Of a stretch of DNA of 64,000 bases, positions 54,349 to 64,000 are shown one piece after another. The stretch comes from Lojkania enalia (Eukaryota; Ascomycota; Dothideomycetes; Pleosporales). The stretch covers positions 69,265-133,264 of the forward strand of contig ML986689.1 of NCBI GenBank assembly GCA_010094045.1, in the 5' to 3' direction. The first letter of the stretch is position 1. Every line of letters starts with the position of its first letter. Position numbers and translations under genes: made by a program. The notes under the pieces are model-generated. The model was not told where the DNA came from. It saw nothing but the letters and a program-made list of their open reading frames with translations, and did not search any database.

Positions 54349-57024
54349 GATTAGACTAAAAAACGAAGCGCATAACAAAGCCGAAACAAGAATGGCTGAA
54401 TTCAAAGTAAAAAAAGCCTATAGTCACGACTATCGCCATCGAGTTCCATCTTATACTACAGTCGCAATTGCTTCAAAACCAATAGCTGAGGTTATAGAAG
54501 GAATCCTTAGGATTGAAAAATTAGCGATAGTCTCTATTCCATAAATGAAGATTTTGTAGTCCTAATTTCATCTAAAAGGTGCACATCGTAATAATATAAA
54601 CCTTGTGTAGAGATGAAGAGTGAATATGCAAGCGGACAAGCAGTGCTCTTCCATCAGCCTGAAAGGAATAAGGCCAGACGCAAATGAGAGTGCCCAATCT
54701 TGTATGTTCAGGTTCGTCGACAATTAGAAACTAGGTTCTTGTGCCTGTTAGGTAAAAGAAGGAGGTGTCGTTATTACGCAAACCAGCAAGTTCTAAATGC
54801 AAGCAGGAATAAAATAATTACGCCTTTTTAGTGTCCAAGACTTCGTTAAGGTAGAGGGGATTGCCATGGGTATCTGCCCAAATACCGACAGACATGGCGT
54901 GTATAGCTCAAATACTGTCTTCGGCTCGGCATTGACCAGCTCGGCAACGGAATCGTGTGAAAAATAGCTCTCTTCGAGACGCCTTGGCCTCCTATCTTTC
55001 TGATACTTTTTATGCCACTAAAATATTTGAAGCAGTCCGAATCTATAAGACAAAAATGCTTGCGATTGTTACCACTGATCCGGTACCGGTATCCTCGAAC
55101 CCCCAGACTTCAATCCAACATCAAATCGTCTAAAAGGGAAATCATAATGCCAAATTGTCCCCCAAACTACAAAGTCTGGAGACGCTTCTAAATTAACAGG
55201 AATGATTTCTCATGCCTGCGCGTCTAATATCAAGCCCAGAACCAGTATGGTCCCGACTTGGTTTTCTTAAAACTCATAATAGTACAATCTAATTTCTACA
55301 AAGCCAACTCGGCACCCGTTATGACCTTTTTCTAAGATATATACTCTACAAGTAAAAGACCAAGGTAGCAATGACTAAAGAGGAAAAAAATTGGCAGGGC
55401 TAAAAAGGATTTTATAAATAGGACCAGCTTACAGCATGGTTCAATCACTATGGACGCATTTCTTGGATATTAAATCAATACTGATTCCTTCAGGTACTTC
55501 ATAATATGCGTAAATAAGTGCTATTAGAAACTAAAAATGGGAGTGAAAAGGATTACATACAAAATTATGACTGTGGTCCAGAAAAGTAAGGATTTGGCCA
55601 TGAAACCACACCGCGGCAGTCAAACACCACTATGACTCTTTCTTTCGAAAAAAGAGAAAAAAAAAGATGCCAACATAGAACAATTTGGGGGGTAAATTAC
55701 CAACTTTTATTTACGGTATTATGTCTAGAATAAAATGGAACGCACTTTTAAAAGCTCATGCATTCCCAGCACATAGTTAGGAGGCTTATTTGCTAGGCCA
55801 AATAAGTGGCATCCAAAGACATGAAGATAACGCCCACATGCTCTAGTGCCCCTTACAGGGCGATGGGGATAAATCCTATAATCACGAGCCATCATGTCTA
55901 GAGACCACTCCTCGCAATGAATTCGCGAGAACTACACCCCCCACGACCTTCTTTGACTCCGGAATGCCCCATTTGACTCATGGTGAGAAAGTGAGCGAAT
56001 AGATCATGGCTGCATGTTAGGGACTGAGGGAGTCGCTGTATAATGTTGTCAAACCCGATTTTATCTTGTAAGCCTCACTACCCCGGGAGATCGTACGTCG
56101 TCACAGCTACTAAAATGAATACCAAACACTCCCAAGCTCATGATATGAGAAGTCTATCTCTGATCACTGCCATTGACAACTTGAAAACAGATGGACTTGC
56201 AACTCCCCACCGATCACCTTGATTGCAGTCATCTGAGGGAGAAAGCCTTCTAAGACCCAATTAGATGCCAATACACGACTACGATTACTCCAATCAACAC
56301 TTCAAGGCATGCCTTCATTAAAAATAGGACTTTGAAAACGCGATGCAACCTCTACCTACCTCGATGAATCGCTATCTCGTCGAAGCTAGAGCTTCATTTC
56401 CTACATTTCCTTGGCACTAAAAATCACGCCACGACACTTTACTGACCGCACAGGCACTCTCTAAAACCCGACGCAATGGCCGCGTATGAACAAGTTTGCT
56501 ACGTCCAGTTCAGTTGGAAAGATACTCTGCCACCAGAACATGGAGCTCGGTCAAGACATGCTCTAGAACCCTGCTCTAGATCCATCGCTTTCTATCCGAA
56601 GGGATGTTGCTCGAGGTCTATGGTACTAAATATGATCCCTCTAAATGCATAGTGCTCGTCCGGCGGTCAAAAATCCTTGTAACAGTCACTCCCGCTGTTC
56701 TAAGATGTTATTCGGCTCCCAATCATTCTCGCACTTCGGGACCAACTCACAAGCATCATCCTGCTCAAGACGTACTGCTTGTTAGAGAGCGGAGTAACAG
56801 AAAGGGTCGCTAGGTTATCTCCATGACTCCGAAAAATTGGACCAGCTTATTTTGCACGTCCGGATAGCATGGACTATTTAATACTACCAAGCAGAGCTGT
56901 GTATGGACCGATTGCACTTTTCATCCCCACAGTGGTGCCGCGACAAGATACACGGTGGGAAATACGAGCTGGATGCACAGAGTAAGCGTATCGTCGGATT
57001 AAGTTCCAATCTATATTGTCCTTT

Positions 57025-57130
57025 TCAAAGAAAAAAAATAAAATAAAAAATATAATAAAAATTTAAAAAAAAAAAATTTAGAAAGAGATTTTTTCTAAAA
57101 ATTAAATTCTAAAAATAAACAAAAGAGCAA
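57025..57130. repeat. A-rich low-complexity block
   Basis: About 100 bp almost entirely of A and T, with long A runs on the plus strand, marking the right edge of the motif tract. Confidence 0.8.
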
Positions 57131-57678
57131 TAGGAAGATTAATGGCCGTCGGCCCCTCAATGCGTTCGAAAGGCTGCGACGGTATAGTTTACATACATCA
57201 CTCCCAGCTTTCTGTCATACTTTTCTATTCGTAAAAATCACCGGTTCGTATCACTGAACAACCTAGAGTTTTCTAGGCAATGAATTTTACCAGGGAAAAG
57301 TTAAATAAATCCCATCAAGAGGATTATATACAAATGGGCCTAGAAAACAAAGAAGCAAAATATGCCCGTGTTTCACGCATGGCGGAAGCGGTACACAAAG
57401 AATATGAAAGCGATGAGCCAAGAGGGCCTAAAGTTTAATAGTTAGACCATTGTCATGGTCGCTATTACCGTGCAATAATTATGGGCGTATCAGCCGATTC
57501 GAAACAATTTTTGGAGCAGTTGAATCGAAATATCTGAAGAATATTAATCTAGATCATGCAGGAGTCATTGATCTACACCATTAGGATCCTATATCGTCAC
57601 TTGCATATGAGAATTGTTTACGATTGCCTTCATTCATATGGTAACCAGACTAACCTATATATCGACGGTCATAAGTGC
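57131..57678. other. Intergenic, no supported gene
   Basis: No coding signal. It is the 3' flank of the secreted-protein pseudogene. Confidence 0.45.
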
Positions 57679-59012
57679 CTATAAATCTCTCTCTAGTAAC
57701 CCCGGGCCGTATAATCTGGCACGAGGATTAGCAGGGACATTATCCACAAAGAATACTAAATCTGGACGCTCTTCGAGCTCCATAATCTCGGCCCGGGTCG
57801 CGTCGTCGTTTGGCGCAAAGACTCGAACTTTCGTAATTTGCTTGTTTCCTAGCGCTGCTTTATGTTGCGCAAGAAAATAGGCATAACTGGCACAATTCGG
57901 CGATCCTATATTAATTAGTCCACAAGTTCAATGAATGCCAAAGCACAATATTTACCAAGTATTGCCTGTCCGGCTGCGCTCGACATGTCAAAAGTCGCCC
58001 CAAGCCACGACGACAGCCGCTTCCCGGAGTCTTTTAGGGCTTTCACTATTATGCGCTGCGTAAGCCCATTGACGCACATCATAACCCAAAAGTAGCGGAT
58101 GCTTTTGATATTTTGATTCTTGCGATATCAGAAGGCCCAGAGGAGCTAGGAGAAGTTTCGGAGCCTAAAGAAGTCGTCGGTTTGAGGATCTTGCTCCCAG
58201 TTCCGCTTGGCCGCTTCCTTAGGGCTTTCGATATGCTTGGCAAAAAGGACTGGGAGATAAATCTAGCTAGTGAAAGATTCGTATCTACTGTATTTTTCAT
58301 AGTGGAAGACATACCTCCATCTTTCAAGTTGGTTGCACCATCATCATAGAAGGCCCCAGTGGCCTAGTCGCAATTAACACCTCGTCACTGTCGACTTGAT
58401 AGGATGCGTTCTTACCCTATACTCCTTGCCGTTGACGTTGTACGTCTGCAGCAGTAGTGGTTTTCCACCCTTGCTATCTTCATGTTGAATGACCCAGGGA
58501 GCATTGTCTCCACCGTCACGGGTATACCTCGCAACTTGCCCCAGCTCCTTCACTGCCTTCCCGTACCCATGCGGGGGCAACATCTTTTCTCCATCAAGCA
58601 GCTAGTAGTCACCTTCATGCCAGAGCCACTGCCGAAACTCATCTATGCGTCACTATCAGCTAATCAAGCAGCCCCGAGGAAGTCTGTGCACTCCGCAAGT
58701 CCCCCTGCCACTTCAAATGTGCTGTGAACTCAAAGATCTGGCTTGCCTCATCCTCGGAACCCCACATGGCAGATAAAAACCGAGCGCCTTTGCATTGGGC
58801 CGTCGCCATTCCCTTCCATTGGCTACAACGTTGGGGTCGAATAGCTGCTTTATCTGGTCCAGCCCTTGAATGTGACGAACTCCTTGGGGCCTCTCAGGAA
58901 AAGCTAGAGAAGCATTGATGGTAGGAGAAGGAGCGGGAGTGGGAAATGGCTGGAGGGCGTGGGCGGCCACGAAAGTCACAAATGCAGTGGCGTTGACAAA
59001 TGCGAGCCTCAT
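57679..59012 (-). pseudogene. Secreted protein of unknown function, broken in several places
   Basis: On the minus strand a signal peptide (MRLAFVNATAFVTFVAAHA) is followed by protein-like blocks in changing frames: IKQLFDPNVVANGREW, MWGSEDEASQIFEFTAHLKW, EFRQWLWHEGDY, GYGKAVKELGQ, QTYNVNGKEYR, then (across a 52-bp intron) ATGAFYDDGATNLKDGG. Later come IRYFWVMMCVNGLTQ, SSWLGATFDMSSAAGQAIL, GSPNCASYAYFLAQHKAALG and DLVFFVDNVP. In-frame stops occur at 58602, 58146 and 58128. One base appears to be missing in a T run near 58770, and another frame change lies near 58290. The blocks resemble a family of large fungal secreted proteins I cannot name. It is adjacent to conserved genes but clearly no longer functional. 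Confidence 0.6.
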
Positions 59013-59707
59013 GACCGAAGGGCTGAGTATAGAGCAATCAATTGAACGGACATCCATGGGCGAGAGAAGATGGAGGGAATCCAAAGTTAGAATGGTAAGT
59101 AAGTCGAGTGTCAACACACCATTTCCAAATAGGTAGACGATAGGGGAAGTAACACGTGAGCAGCACCTTGGAAGGTGTGGAATATCCATCGAGCGTTCAC
59201 GCGATAACCTTTCTCGGTGGCGAATATCGGAGGGATGGGCAGCCCTTTTCAAGGCGAAATTATTTACGTTAATAACCAAGATCGTATCAGTGAGGAATTG
59301 CCAGCGACGATGGGAAAGGAAAGAGGAGCCTGAGGGTCCCCAGGGAATAACGACCTTAGTAGGCATATCGACCTAGGCACCCAAGGCACTCCATTATTGA
59401 GAAGCTCAACATCGAGAATAAGCGCGTCATGATGTATAAGAATGGCTAAGTGACACCGAGGAATCGGATCAACCGGGGAATTGAGGAAAAATATAAAAAT
59501 TAAAAAAAAAAAAGAGGGAAAGGTAGGCAACGCGAATGTCATTGGTCAATGAGTTGCTGATGAGTCTCCTTAGTTTGAAATAACCCAACAGTCAAAGTAG
59601 TCCCGAGGAATGAGCTCCCCGCTATATATGTACTCAGAACGTACAGTATTCGTACACATGCTCAATATATCTGATCAAGGGTGGAACGCCGCGCCCTTGA
59701 GCGCCGT
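59013..59707. other. Intergenic, no supported gene
   Basis: This separates the secreted-protein pseudogene from mS23. An A run lies near 59501-59512. No coding signal. Confidence 0.45.
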
Positions 59708-60500
59708 CTAGCCGGCACTTGAGTGTGACACAACGTCCTCCGTTTCTTCCAGCGCCTTGTCGAATTCAGGCTCGGACGAGGTCTGCATGTTCTCGTTTTC
59801 CGACCCTGAGAACATCTGCGCGCGCATCTGCTGCTCTTCCTCGATCTGTTTGGTGGCCCAAGTCTTCCAGCTCTCCCAGGACTGGTTCTCTAGATCCATA
59901 CCTATTTCCAGCGGGCCCTTGCCAAAGTATGCGCCAACGTACATGGCCTCTTCCTTTGCTATCCGCCGCTTGACGTCTTCAAGGTGTCGGTGCTGGTAGA
60001 ATTCGCGGCGAGCTTGGTCGTAGGCGGCGGGCTTGGACATTCTTTGGTGCTTCATGAGCCACATCTGGCGCTGGACGACGCTGGCATACAAAGTCAGCAT
60101 GCAACCCTGGACACTGTCAGGGCCGAGTTCCTTACCTCTCACCATCCAGCTGCTTCCCCGGCTGCACGATCTTGCTCCAGTCGTAGTTCTTCGCATCGTT
60201 TCCACTATCTTCCACTACCAACCTGGGCCGCGCCAGCTCCCACGGATGGTCGCCGAAGAAGTCGTCTCGCAGCTTGTCTTCTGGGTGGTGGATGGAAAGA
60301 GGCTGGAATATACGGCTCGGTTTCCGGGCGCCACGACCTTTGGGACGAGGTGTACGGAGGACGGGGCGAGCGAGAGTTTCGCCGGGCGGGATGTCACCAA
60401 TGGTTCTGTACCATGGTGGGAGAAAGTCGTTGCGTTGGTTCTCGAAGAGGGCCTTAGCGGTTTGTCGTACCCGGAGCGCGCGAAAGTCGTAGCGGCCCAT
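59708..60500 (-). CDS. RSM25: Mitochondrial small-subunit ribosomal protein mS23 (Rsm25)
   Basis: Two exons (60136-60500 and 59708-60080, 55-bp intron with donor GTAAGG) give 245 residues. The N-terminus [20 protein letters not shown] and the following [18 protein letters not shown] are typical of fungal mS23, as are [34 protein letters not shown] and, across the intron, [13 protein letters not shown]. The second half ([56 protein letters not shown]) completes the family. The C-terminal 30 residues are acidic and variable. The product works in the mitochondrial 37S subunit. The gene is divergent from a PPR gene across 404 bp. Confidence 0.93.
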
Positions 60501-60904
60501 GGCTCGTTGGAGGACGTTGCTTGCGGAACAATAATTAACGCATTGACAGAGGATGGAGCTAGTAAAATGCGAGATCTCGAGCAACGGGAAAGAAGGCGCA
60601 ATTGGCGGCGGGGGTTGTCGTGGTCGTCGTGGTCGTCGTACTACCGGAGCGTGTTTCTCGCGAGTTCGCGGAGAAAAGACGGCGCGCGGAATTTACCGTA
60701 GAGGAAATTGTCAAGCTCATCGCGCCCGAGCTGCGGCAAGCTGCCACTTCTCTCCTAAAGCCCCTCCCTCCTCCTTCTCCGCCGCGGCCGCTGTTGCAAT
60801 AATTGTCAATCCCCGTCAATGGGGTCTTTCTAATCGTCCACAAGGCTTCTGCATATATGGACTCGCGTCGGACCGCCTGTCGCTGACACAATGTTCGCCA
60901 GCTC
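60501..60904. promoter_or_regulatory. Shared promoter of mS23 and the PPR gene
   Basis: This is the 404-bp interval between two divergent mitochondrial genes. Open frames crossing it are antisense or low-complexity. No specific factor site is identified. Confidence 0.6.
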
Positions 60905-62683
60905 ATGTCCCTCCTCCGTACCCTCGACCGGACGACGTGCACCTCCGCCGGCTCCAAAACAGCACCGCGCTCGATTCTTTCCTCCCTATGCCCAGCCCCG
61001 TCCTCTTCATCATATACGCGCTCTTTTTGCAAAAGCGTGGTAGCCATAGCCCTCAGAACTCCGTCGAGGTCTACTGAGCAGATGGATACCTTCTTCATCC
61101 AGGCTCTGGCGCGGGCGGGGTCGTGCCAGGAGCACGCGAGACACATCTCGACCTTGCGAGGTGATGTGTCCTTGAATTTGAAATATTACGAGCCACGGCT
61201 AAAAGCTCCGTTACATAATGAGAGGAAGGGGTTCAGGACGGAAGCTCAGCGAAGGGGACCGTTCAAGAAGATAAGGATGTTCGCCGAGAATGAGTTGAGG
61301 AAGCTGGTCGATTACTACGGTATCAAGATCGACACGGGGCCGGACCCGGGGCTGATGGAAGAAGTTGAGGACGACGGTCTGCTTATATGGAATGTTGGGG
61401 ATGATCACGTCCCCTGGCCCGTTCGCGACGAAATCCACAAGACCTACGTTGAAAAAATCGTGCGCCTACTGAATGAGGAGACGCCATCACATGAAGAGAT
61501 TTTTTCAACCTACAGACTCCTCCCCTCTCCTGGTATTGTCTACCTAGATATCCAGACGATCCGTACGATGCTCCACTGTCTTTCCGTCGTCGAAAGGCCC
61601 GACCAAATTTCGATGCAGCGCTTCCTTTCGATCCTCGACGACATGAAAAAGGGCCATATACACATTGCGCGATCAGAGTGGACGTCGGCCATCTACTTTG
61701 CTGGCCGATTCATGGGCAAAGTGTCCACCGACGAGCTCCAGTCCGCGCTTCATATCTGGAGGGACATGGAAAATCGTGCGCGGATAAGGGGCGGAGCAGT
61801 CACTCTAAATGTCCTCTTCGACACAGCTGTCAAATCCGGCAAATTCAATATTGCAGAAGCGTTTCTGAAAGAGATGCAGGCTCGGGGACTAAAGATGCAT
61901 CGCCATTTCCGTGTGAGTCTGTTGTATTACTATGGAGTCAAACAGAATGGTGATGCCATCCGTCAGACATACCAAGACCTTGTCGCAGCCGGTGATATCG
62001 TCGACACCGTTGTCATGAACGCTGTCATCGCGGCTCTGATTCGTGCAGGAGAACCCACCGCCGCCGAGCACGTCTTCGAACGCATGAAACGCCTTCATGC
62101 CAGTAAGAAGAACCCGAAACCTCTTCCTAGGAACTGGCGCGACCAACGCCGACTGGGCCTACACTTGACATGGGAAAGACGGCGCCTTGGCGATGACCTC
62201 GATCGACGAAAAGAACTCCAGGACGACGCGCCTATTCTCCCCAATGCTCGGACATACGGCTTACTTATCAGACATTATTCAGCGACTGCAGGTAACATTG
62301 ACCGCGTTACCGAGCTCCTCCGGGAAATGGAACAGTACCGGCTTCCAATCGAGGGTACCATCTTTATCGTGATCTTGTACGGTTTCTGCAATTTCGGGGG
62401 TGTGCGCTATTCCTCTTGGACCCGCGATAAGCTCGAGCGACTCTGGGCCGAGTATCTACAGAGCGTACAAAATGGCGTGCAGAGGACGTGGCTAAGTCCA
62501 ATGGCAATTATCGCTGCCTTAAAGGCGTTCAAGAAGTGTACGAATTCGGAGCGTACATTGCGCGCTTGGGAGGAAGTGCGGCAGATATGGGACCCTAAGC
62601 CTGAAGAGCTAGAGCAGGTGCTTCGGGTGCTGAGGAGGTTGGTGCCGGAGAATACGTTCTTCCAGATCAATGTGGACATATAA
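60905..62683 (+). CDS. Mitochondrial pentatricopeptide-repeat protein
   Basis: An unspliced 592-residue frame. The N-terminus (MSLLRTLDRTTCTSAGSKTA, Arg/Ser-rich, no acidic residue except Asp8) has the features of a mitochondrial presequence. PPR-type helical hairpins are visible at about 300-337 (TLNVLFDTAVKSGKFNIAEA), 369-398 (MNAVIAALIRAGEPTAAEHV) and 447-485 (TYGLLIRHYSATAGNIDRVT, then LLREMEQYRLP). Further degenerate repeats occur in between. PPR proteins bind organelle RNA and control its stability or translation; the target transcript cannot be told from sequence. The divergent mS23 gene supports a role in mitochondrial gene expression. The C-terminus (VPENTFFQINVDI) ends shortly after the last helix. 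Confidence 0.88.
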   Translation: MSLLRTLDRTTCTSAGSKTAPRSILSSLCPAPSSSSYTRSFCKSVVAIALRTPSRSTEQMDTFFIQALARAGSCQEHARHISTLRGDVSLNLKYYEPRLKAPLHNERKGFRTEAQRRGPFKKIRMFAENELRKLVDYYGIKIDTGPDPGLMEEVEDDGLLIWNVGDDHVPWPVRDEIHKTYVEKIVRLLNEETPSHEEIFSTYRLLPSPGIVYLDIQTIRTMLHCLSVVERPDQISMQRFLSILDDMKKGHIHIARSEWTSAIYFAGRFMGKVSTDELQSALHIWRDMENRARIRGGAVTLNVLFDTAVKSGKFNIAEAFLKEMQARGLKMHRHFRVSLLYYYGVKQNGDAIRQTYQDLVAAGDIVDTVVMNAVIAALIRAGEPTAAEHVFERMKRLHASKKNPKPLPRNWRDQRRLGLHLTWERRRLGDDLDRRKELQDDAPILPNARTYGLLIRHYSATAGNIDRVTELLREMEQYRLPIEGTIFIVILYGFCNFGGVRYSSWTRDKLERLWAEYLQSVQNGVQRTWLSPMAIIAALKAFKKCTNSERTLRAWEEVRQIWDPKPEELEQVLRVLRRLVPENTFFQINVDI

Positions 62684-63332
62684 AAAACCTGTTGTATATT
62701 TGTGTAAATAGACGTCTCATCAGGCATGTCTTGTGCTACACACATAGCACTGGTAGATTTAGAAGGATTCATGCCTATTCTTTCAAACCATAGTCTCCGT
62801 GGATATACTGATACCAGCCCGCCTTGCTAGGTAGGTTCCGGACTATTCCGGAGGTCCCTCCTAGTGCCAATCACGTGTTCAATTCTTCACAACCAGCCTG
62901 TTATTATTGTAGTCTAAACTTGATTGTTCCTTAGAATAAGAGTTGATCTCCCCAATACATAGACTTTTTGCACGATGCGTCACAATTATGAGAGAAACTT
63001 AGTAGAAGAACGCCTGACTAGCGATGAATTATTGCCAATCACTTCTACGAGTTGACTCGCTGTCCTCCAAATCGCTGTAGCAGCGCCACCCAGCACTGAT
63101 AGAGAGCGCTGTAGACCGCCAATTGCGACGAATATTCCGTTCCAAATCAGAACAGTTTTCTCTACTGAAATCAATTCAAATGTAATACTTTGTTGCGGTT
63201 ATCAACGGCTTCAACGACAGGCAGCACACTCAATCAAGCTTTTTAAATATTCCTACAAGCCCTCTCTCTCATCCAGCCTCTTCACAATTTTCTCTTATAA
63301 ACCTCTCATCTCCACCAACGTAGCGCCTCAAA
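62684..63332. other. Intergenic, promoter of the NmrA-like gene
   Basis: No supported gene. A minus-strand frame of 62 residues (62986-63174) has no signature. The CT-rich leader just before 63333 is typical of fungal promoters. Confidence 0.5.
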
Positions 63333-64000
63333 ATGCCAATTCAAAACGTCGCCCTAATAGGCGCCTCCGGCACTCTCGGTCCCTCTATTCTCCAAGCTCT
63401 CAAAGCCTCTCCATTTACTCCCTTCGTCCTGAACCGCGCGTCCTCGACATCAATATACCCATTCACAAACACGCTCACCATTCCTGATGACCTCGATGTA
63501 CCAGCTCTCACATCCATATTTCAAGAAAACAAGATCGATGCTTTGATCATTGCGATCGCCGGCTCGCACGTCACACCGGCAAGGAAGCTCATCGATGCCG
63601 CGTTTGCTAGCAGTGTGCAGCGCATCATCCCGGCTGAGTTCGGGTCCTGTGATTCCAACGATGCCGAAACGAATGCCCTGCTCCCGCTCATGGCCGGCAA
63701 GAAGCAAATCCGTGAGTACCTCATCTTGCTCTCCTCGCAGGACCGACTCTCCTCAAACACCAGATTGTCCTGGACTGCTCTTGTCACGGGCCACTTCTTC
63801 GACTACGGGCTCTCCACCTCTCTCATGAAGTTCGATGTTCGCGCACGAAAAGCCTATGTGCTGGATGGCGGTGATGTGGCGTTCAGCGCGTCGAATCTGG
63901 ATTTCATTGCGCGTGCGACTGTGAAGGCCCTAGAGAAGGAGCAGGAAACGAGGAACAGGCTGTTATACGTGCATAGTCACTCGACGACACAGAATGAGGT
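63333..64000 (+). CDS. NmrA-like / isoflavone-reductase-like NAD(P)-binding protein (5' part)
   Basis: The frame starts at ATG 63333 and runs uninterrupted off the right edge, so only about 222 residues are seen. The Rossmann start PIQNVALIGASGTLGPSIL carries the GxxGxxG dinucleotide motif (residues 10-16). DALIIAIAGSHVTPARKLID, SSVQRIIPAEFGSCDSND (the family's conserved P-x-EFG), WTALVTGHFFDYGL and NLDFIARATVKAL follow. These are hallmarks of NmrA-like and isoflavone/phenylcoumaran reductase-like short-chain dehydrogenases. Some members are redox-sensing regulators and others are reductases in secondary metabolism; which applies here is unknown. The protein is cytosolic. The family is about 300 residues, so the end lies a short way beyond the window. 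Confidence 0.88.
   Translation, partial: MPIQNVALIGASGTLGPSILQALKASPFTPFVLNRASSTSIYPFTNTLTIPDDLDVPALTSIFQENKIDALIIAIAGSHVTPARKLIDAAFASSVQRIIPAEFGSCDSNDAETNALLPLMAGKKQIREYLILLSSQDRLSSNTRLSWTALVTGHFFDYGLSTSLMKFDVRARKAYVLDGGDVAFSASNLDFIARATVKALEKEQETRNRLLYVHSHSTTQNE

Larger units (their letters stand above)
53100..57130 (+). repeat. Second gene-free tract with the CTAAAA-type motif
   Basis: About 4 kb without a supported gene, with the same strand-biased A-run motif as at 44.1-46.9 kb, for example GCACTAAAAG near 53536, AGACTAAAAA near 54356, ATCTAAAAGG near 54569, CACTAAAATA near 55017, GTCTAAAAGG near 55129, GGCTAAAAAG near 55399 and AACTAAAAAT near 55530. Spacing is looser (roughly 45-130 bp) than in the first tract. 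Family E and D elements are inserted in it. It ends at an A-rich block. Confidence 0.45.

Noticed and set aside
31911..54353. Reading the short elements as DNA-transposon MITEs
   Set aside because: TG...CA ends, very short inverted ends and constant 5-bp duplications fit LTRs better than TA, 3-bp or 8-9-bp duplicating MITE families. Not fully excluded without genome-wide copies.
21448..59012. All frame breaks being assembly indel errors
   Set aside because: Several single-base losses lie in short runs, which is suspicious. However, the GH79 and secreted-protein genes also carry in-frame stop codons that cannot come from indel errors, so real decay must account for at least part.

Overview
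The window is nuclear DNA of a filamentous ascomycete (Pezizomycotina). The evidence is short GT-AG introns of about 46-102 bp with CTGAC-like branch sites, a Fot1/Pogo transposon remnant, and fungus-specific families: PTH11-like rhodopsin domain, HET domain, AA9 LPMO, But2 domain, AHC1 zinc finger and kish. A leotiomycete is my guess from the look of the proteins. I could not search any database. All exon models were read by eye.

Layout. 1-3.3 kb is AT-rich and holds a decayed, internally deleted Fot1/Pogo transposase. 3.4-19.1 kb is mostly conserved genes: a PTH11-like receptor, UTP25 (ribosome biogenesis), eIF3f (translation), TAF13 (TFIID), kish (secretion), an AHC1-type zinc-finger protein (ADA/HAT complex) and a protoglobin. 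19-59 kb is gene-poor and accessory. It has intact genes for a secreted SGNH esterase, a HET protein, a secreted PIR/But2 protein, a dihydroceramide delta-4 desaturase and an AA9 LPMO. Among them lie broken genes: a sulfatase, a GH79 glycosidase, a Ser/Thr-rich membrane protein, a GNAT acetyltransferase and a secreted protein. 59.7-64 kb returns to conserved genes: mitoribosomal protein mS23, a PPR protein and the start of an NmrA-like oxidoreductase.

The accessory part carries twelve short elements (125-227 bp) of five sequence families. All end TG...CA or nearly so, and each is flanked by a perfect 5-bp direct repeat, as expected for solo LTRs. One is nested inside another, and a second copy of the host element shows the uninterrupted site. 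One interrupts a small open reading frame. No gag-pol coding sequence was seen.

Two gene-free tracts (about 44.1-46.9 and 53.1-57.1 kb) are filled with a strand-biased CTAAAA / CTAGAA-type motif every 30-80 bp. In the best-resolved part the spacings fall close to multiples of 11 bp. This is the observation I can least explain and the one I most recommend testing.

Working links. UTP25 and eIF3f, TAF13 and kish, and mS23 and the PPR gene are divergent pairs sharing intergenic promoters. AA9, GH79, sulfatase and SGNH esterase look like a secreted carbohydrate/ester-degrading repertoire, part of which is now lost.
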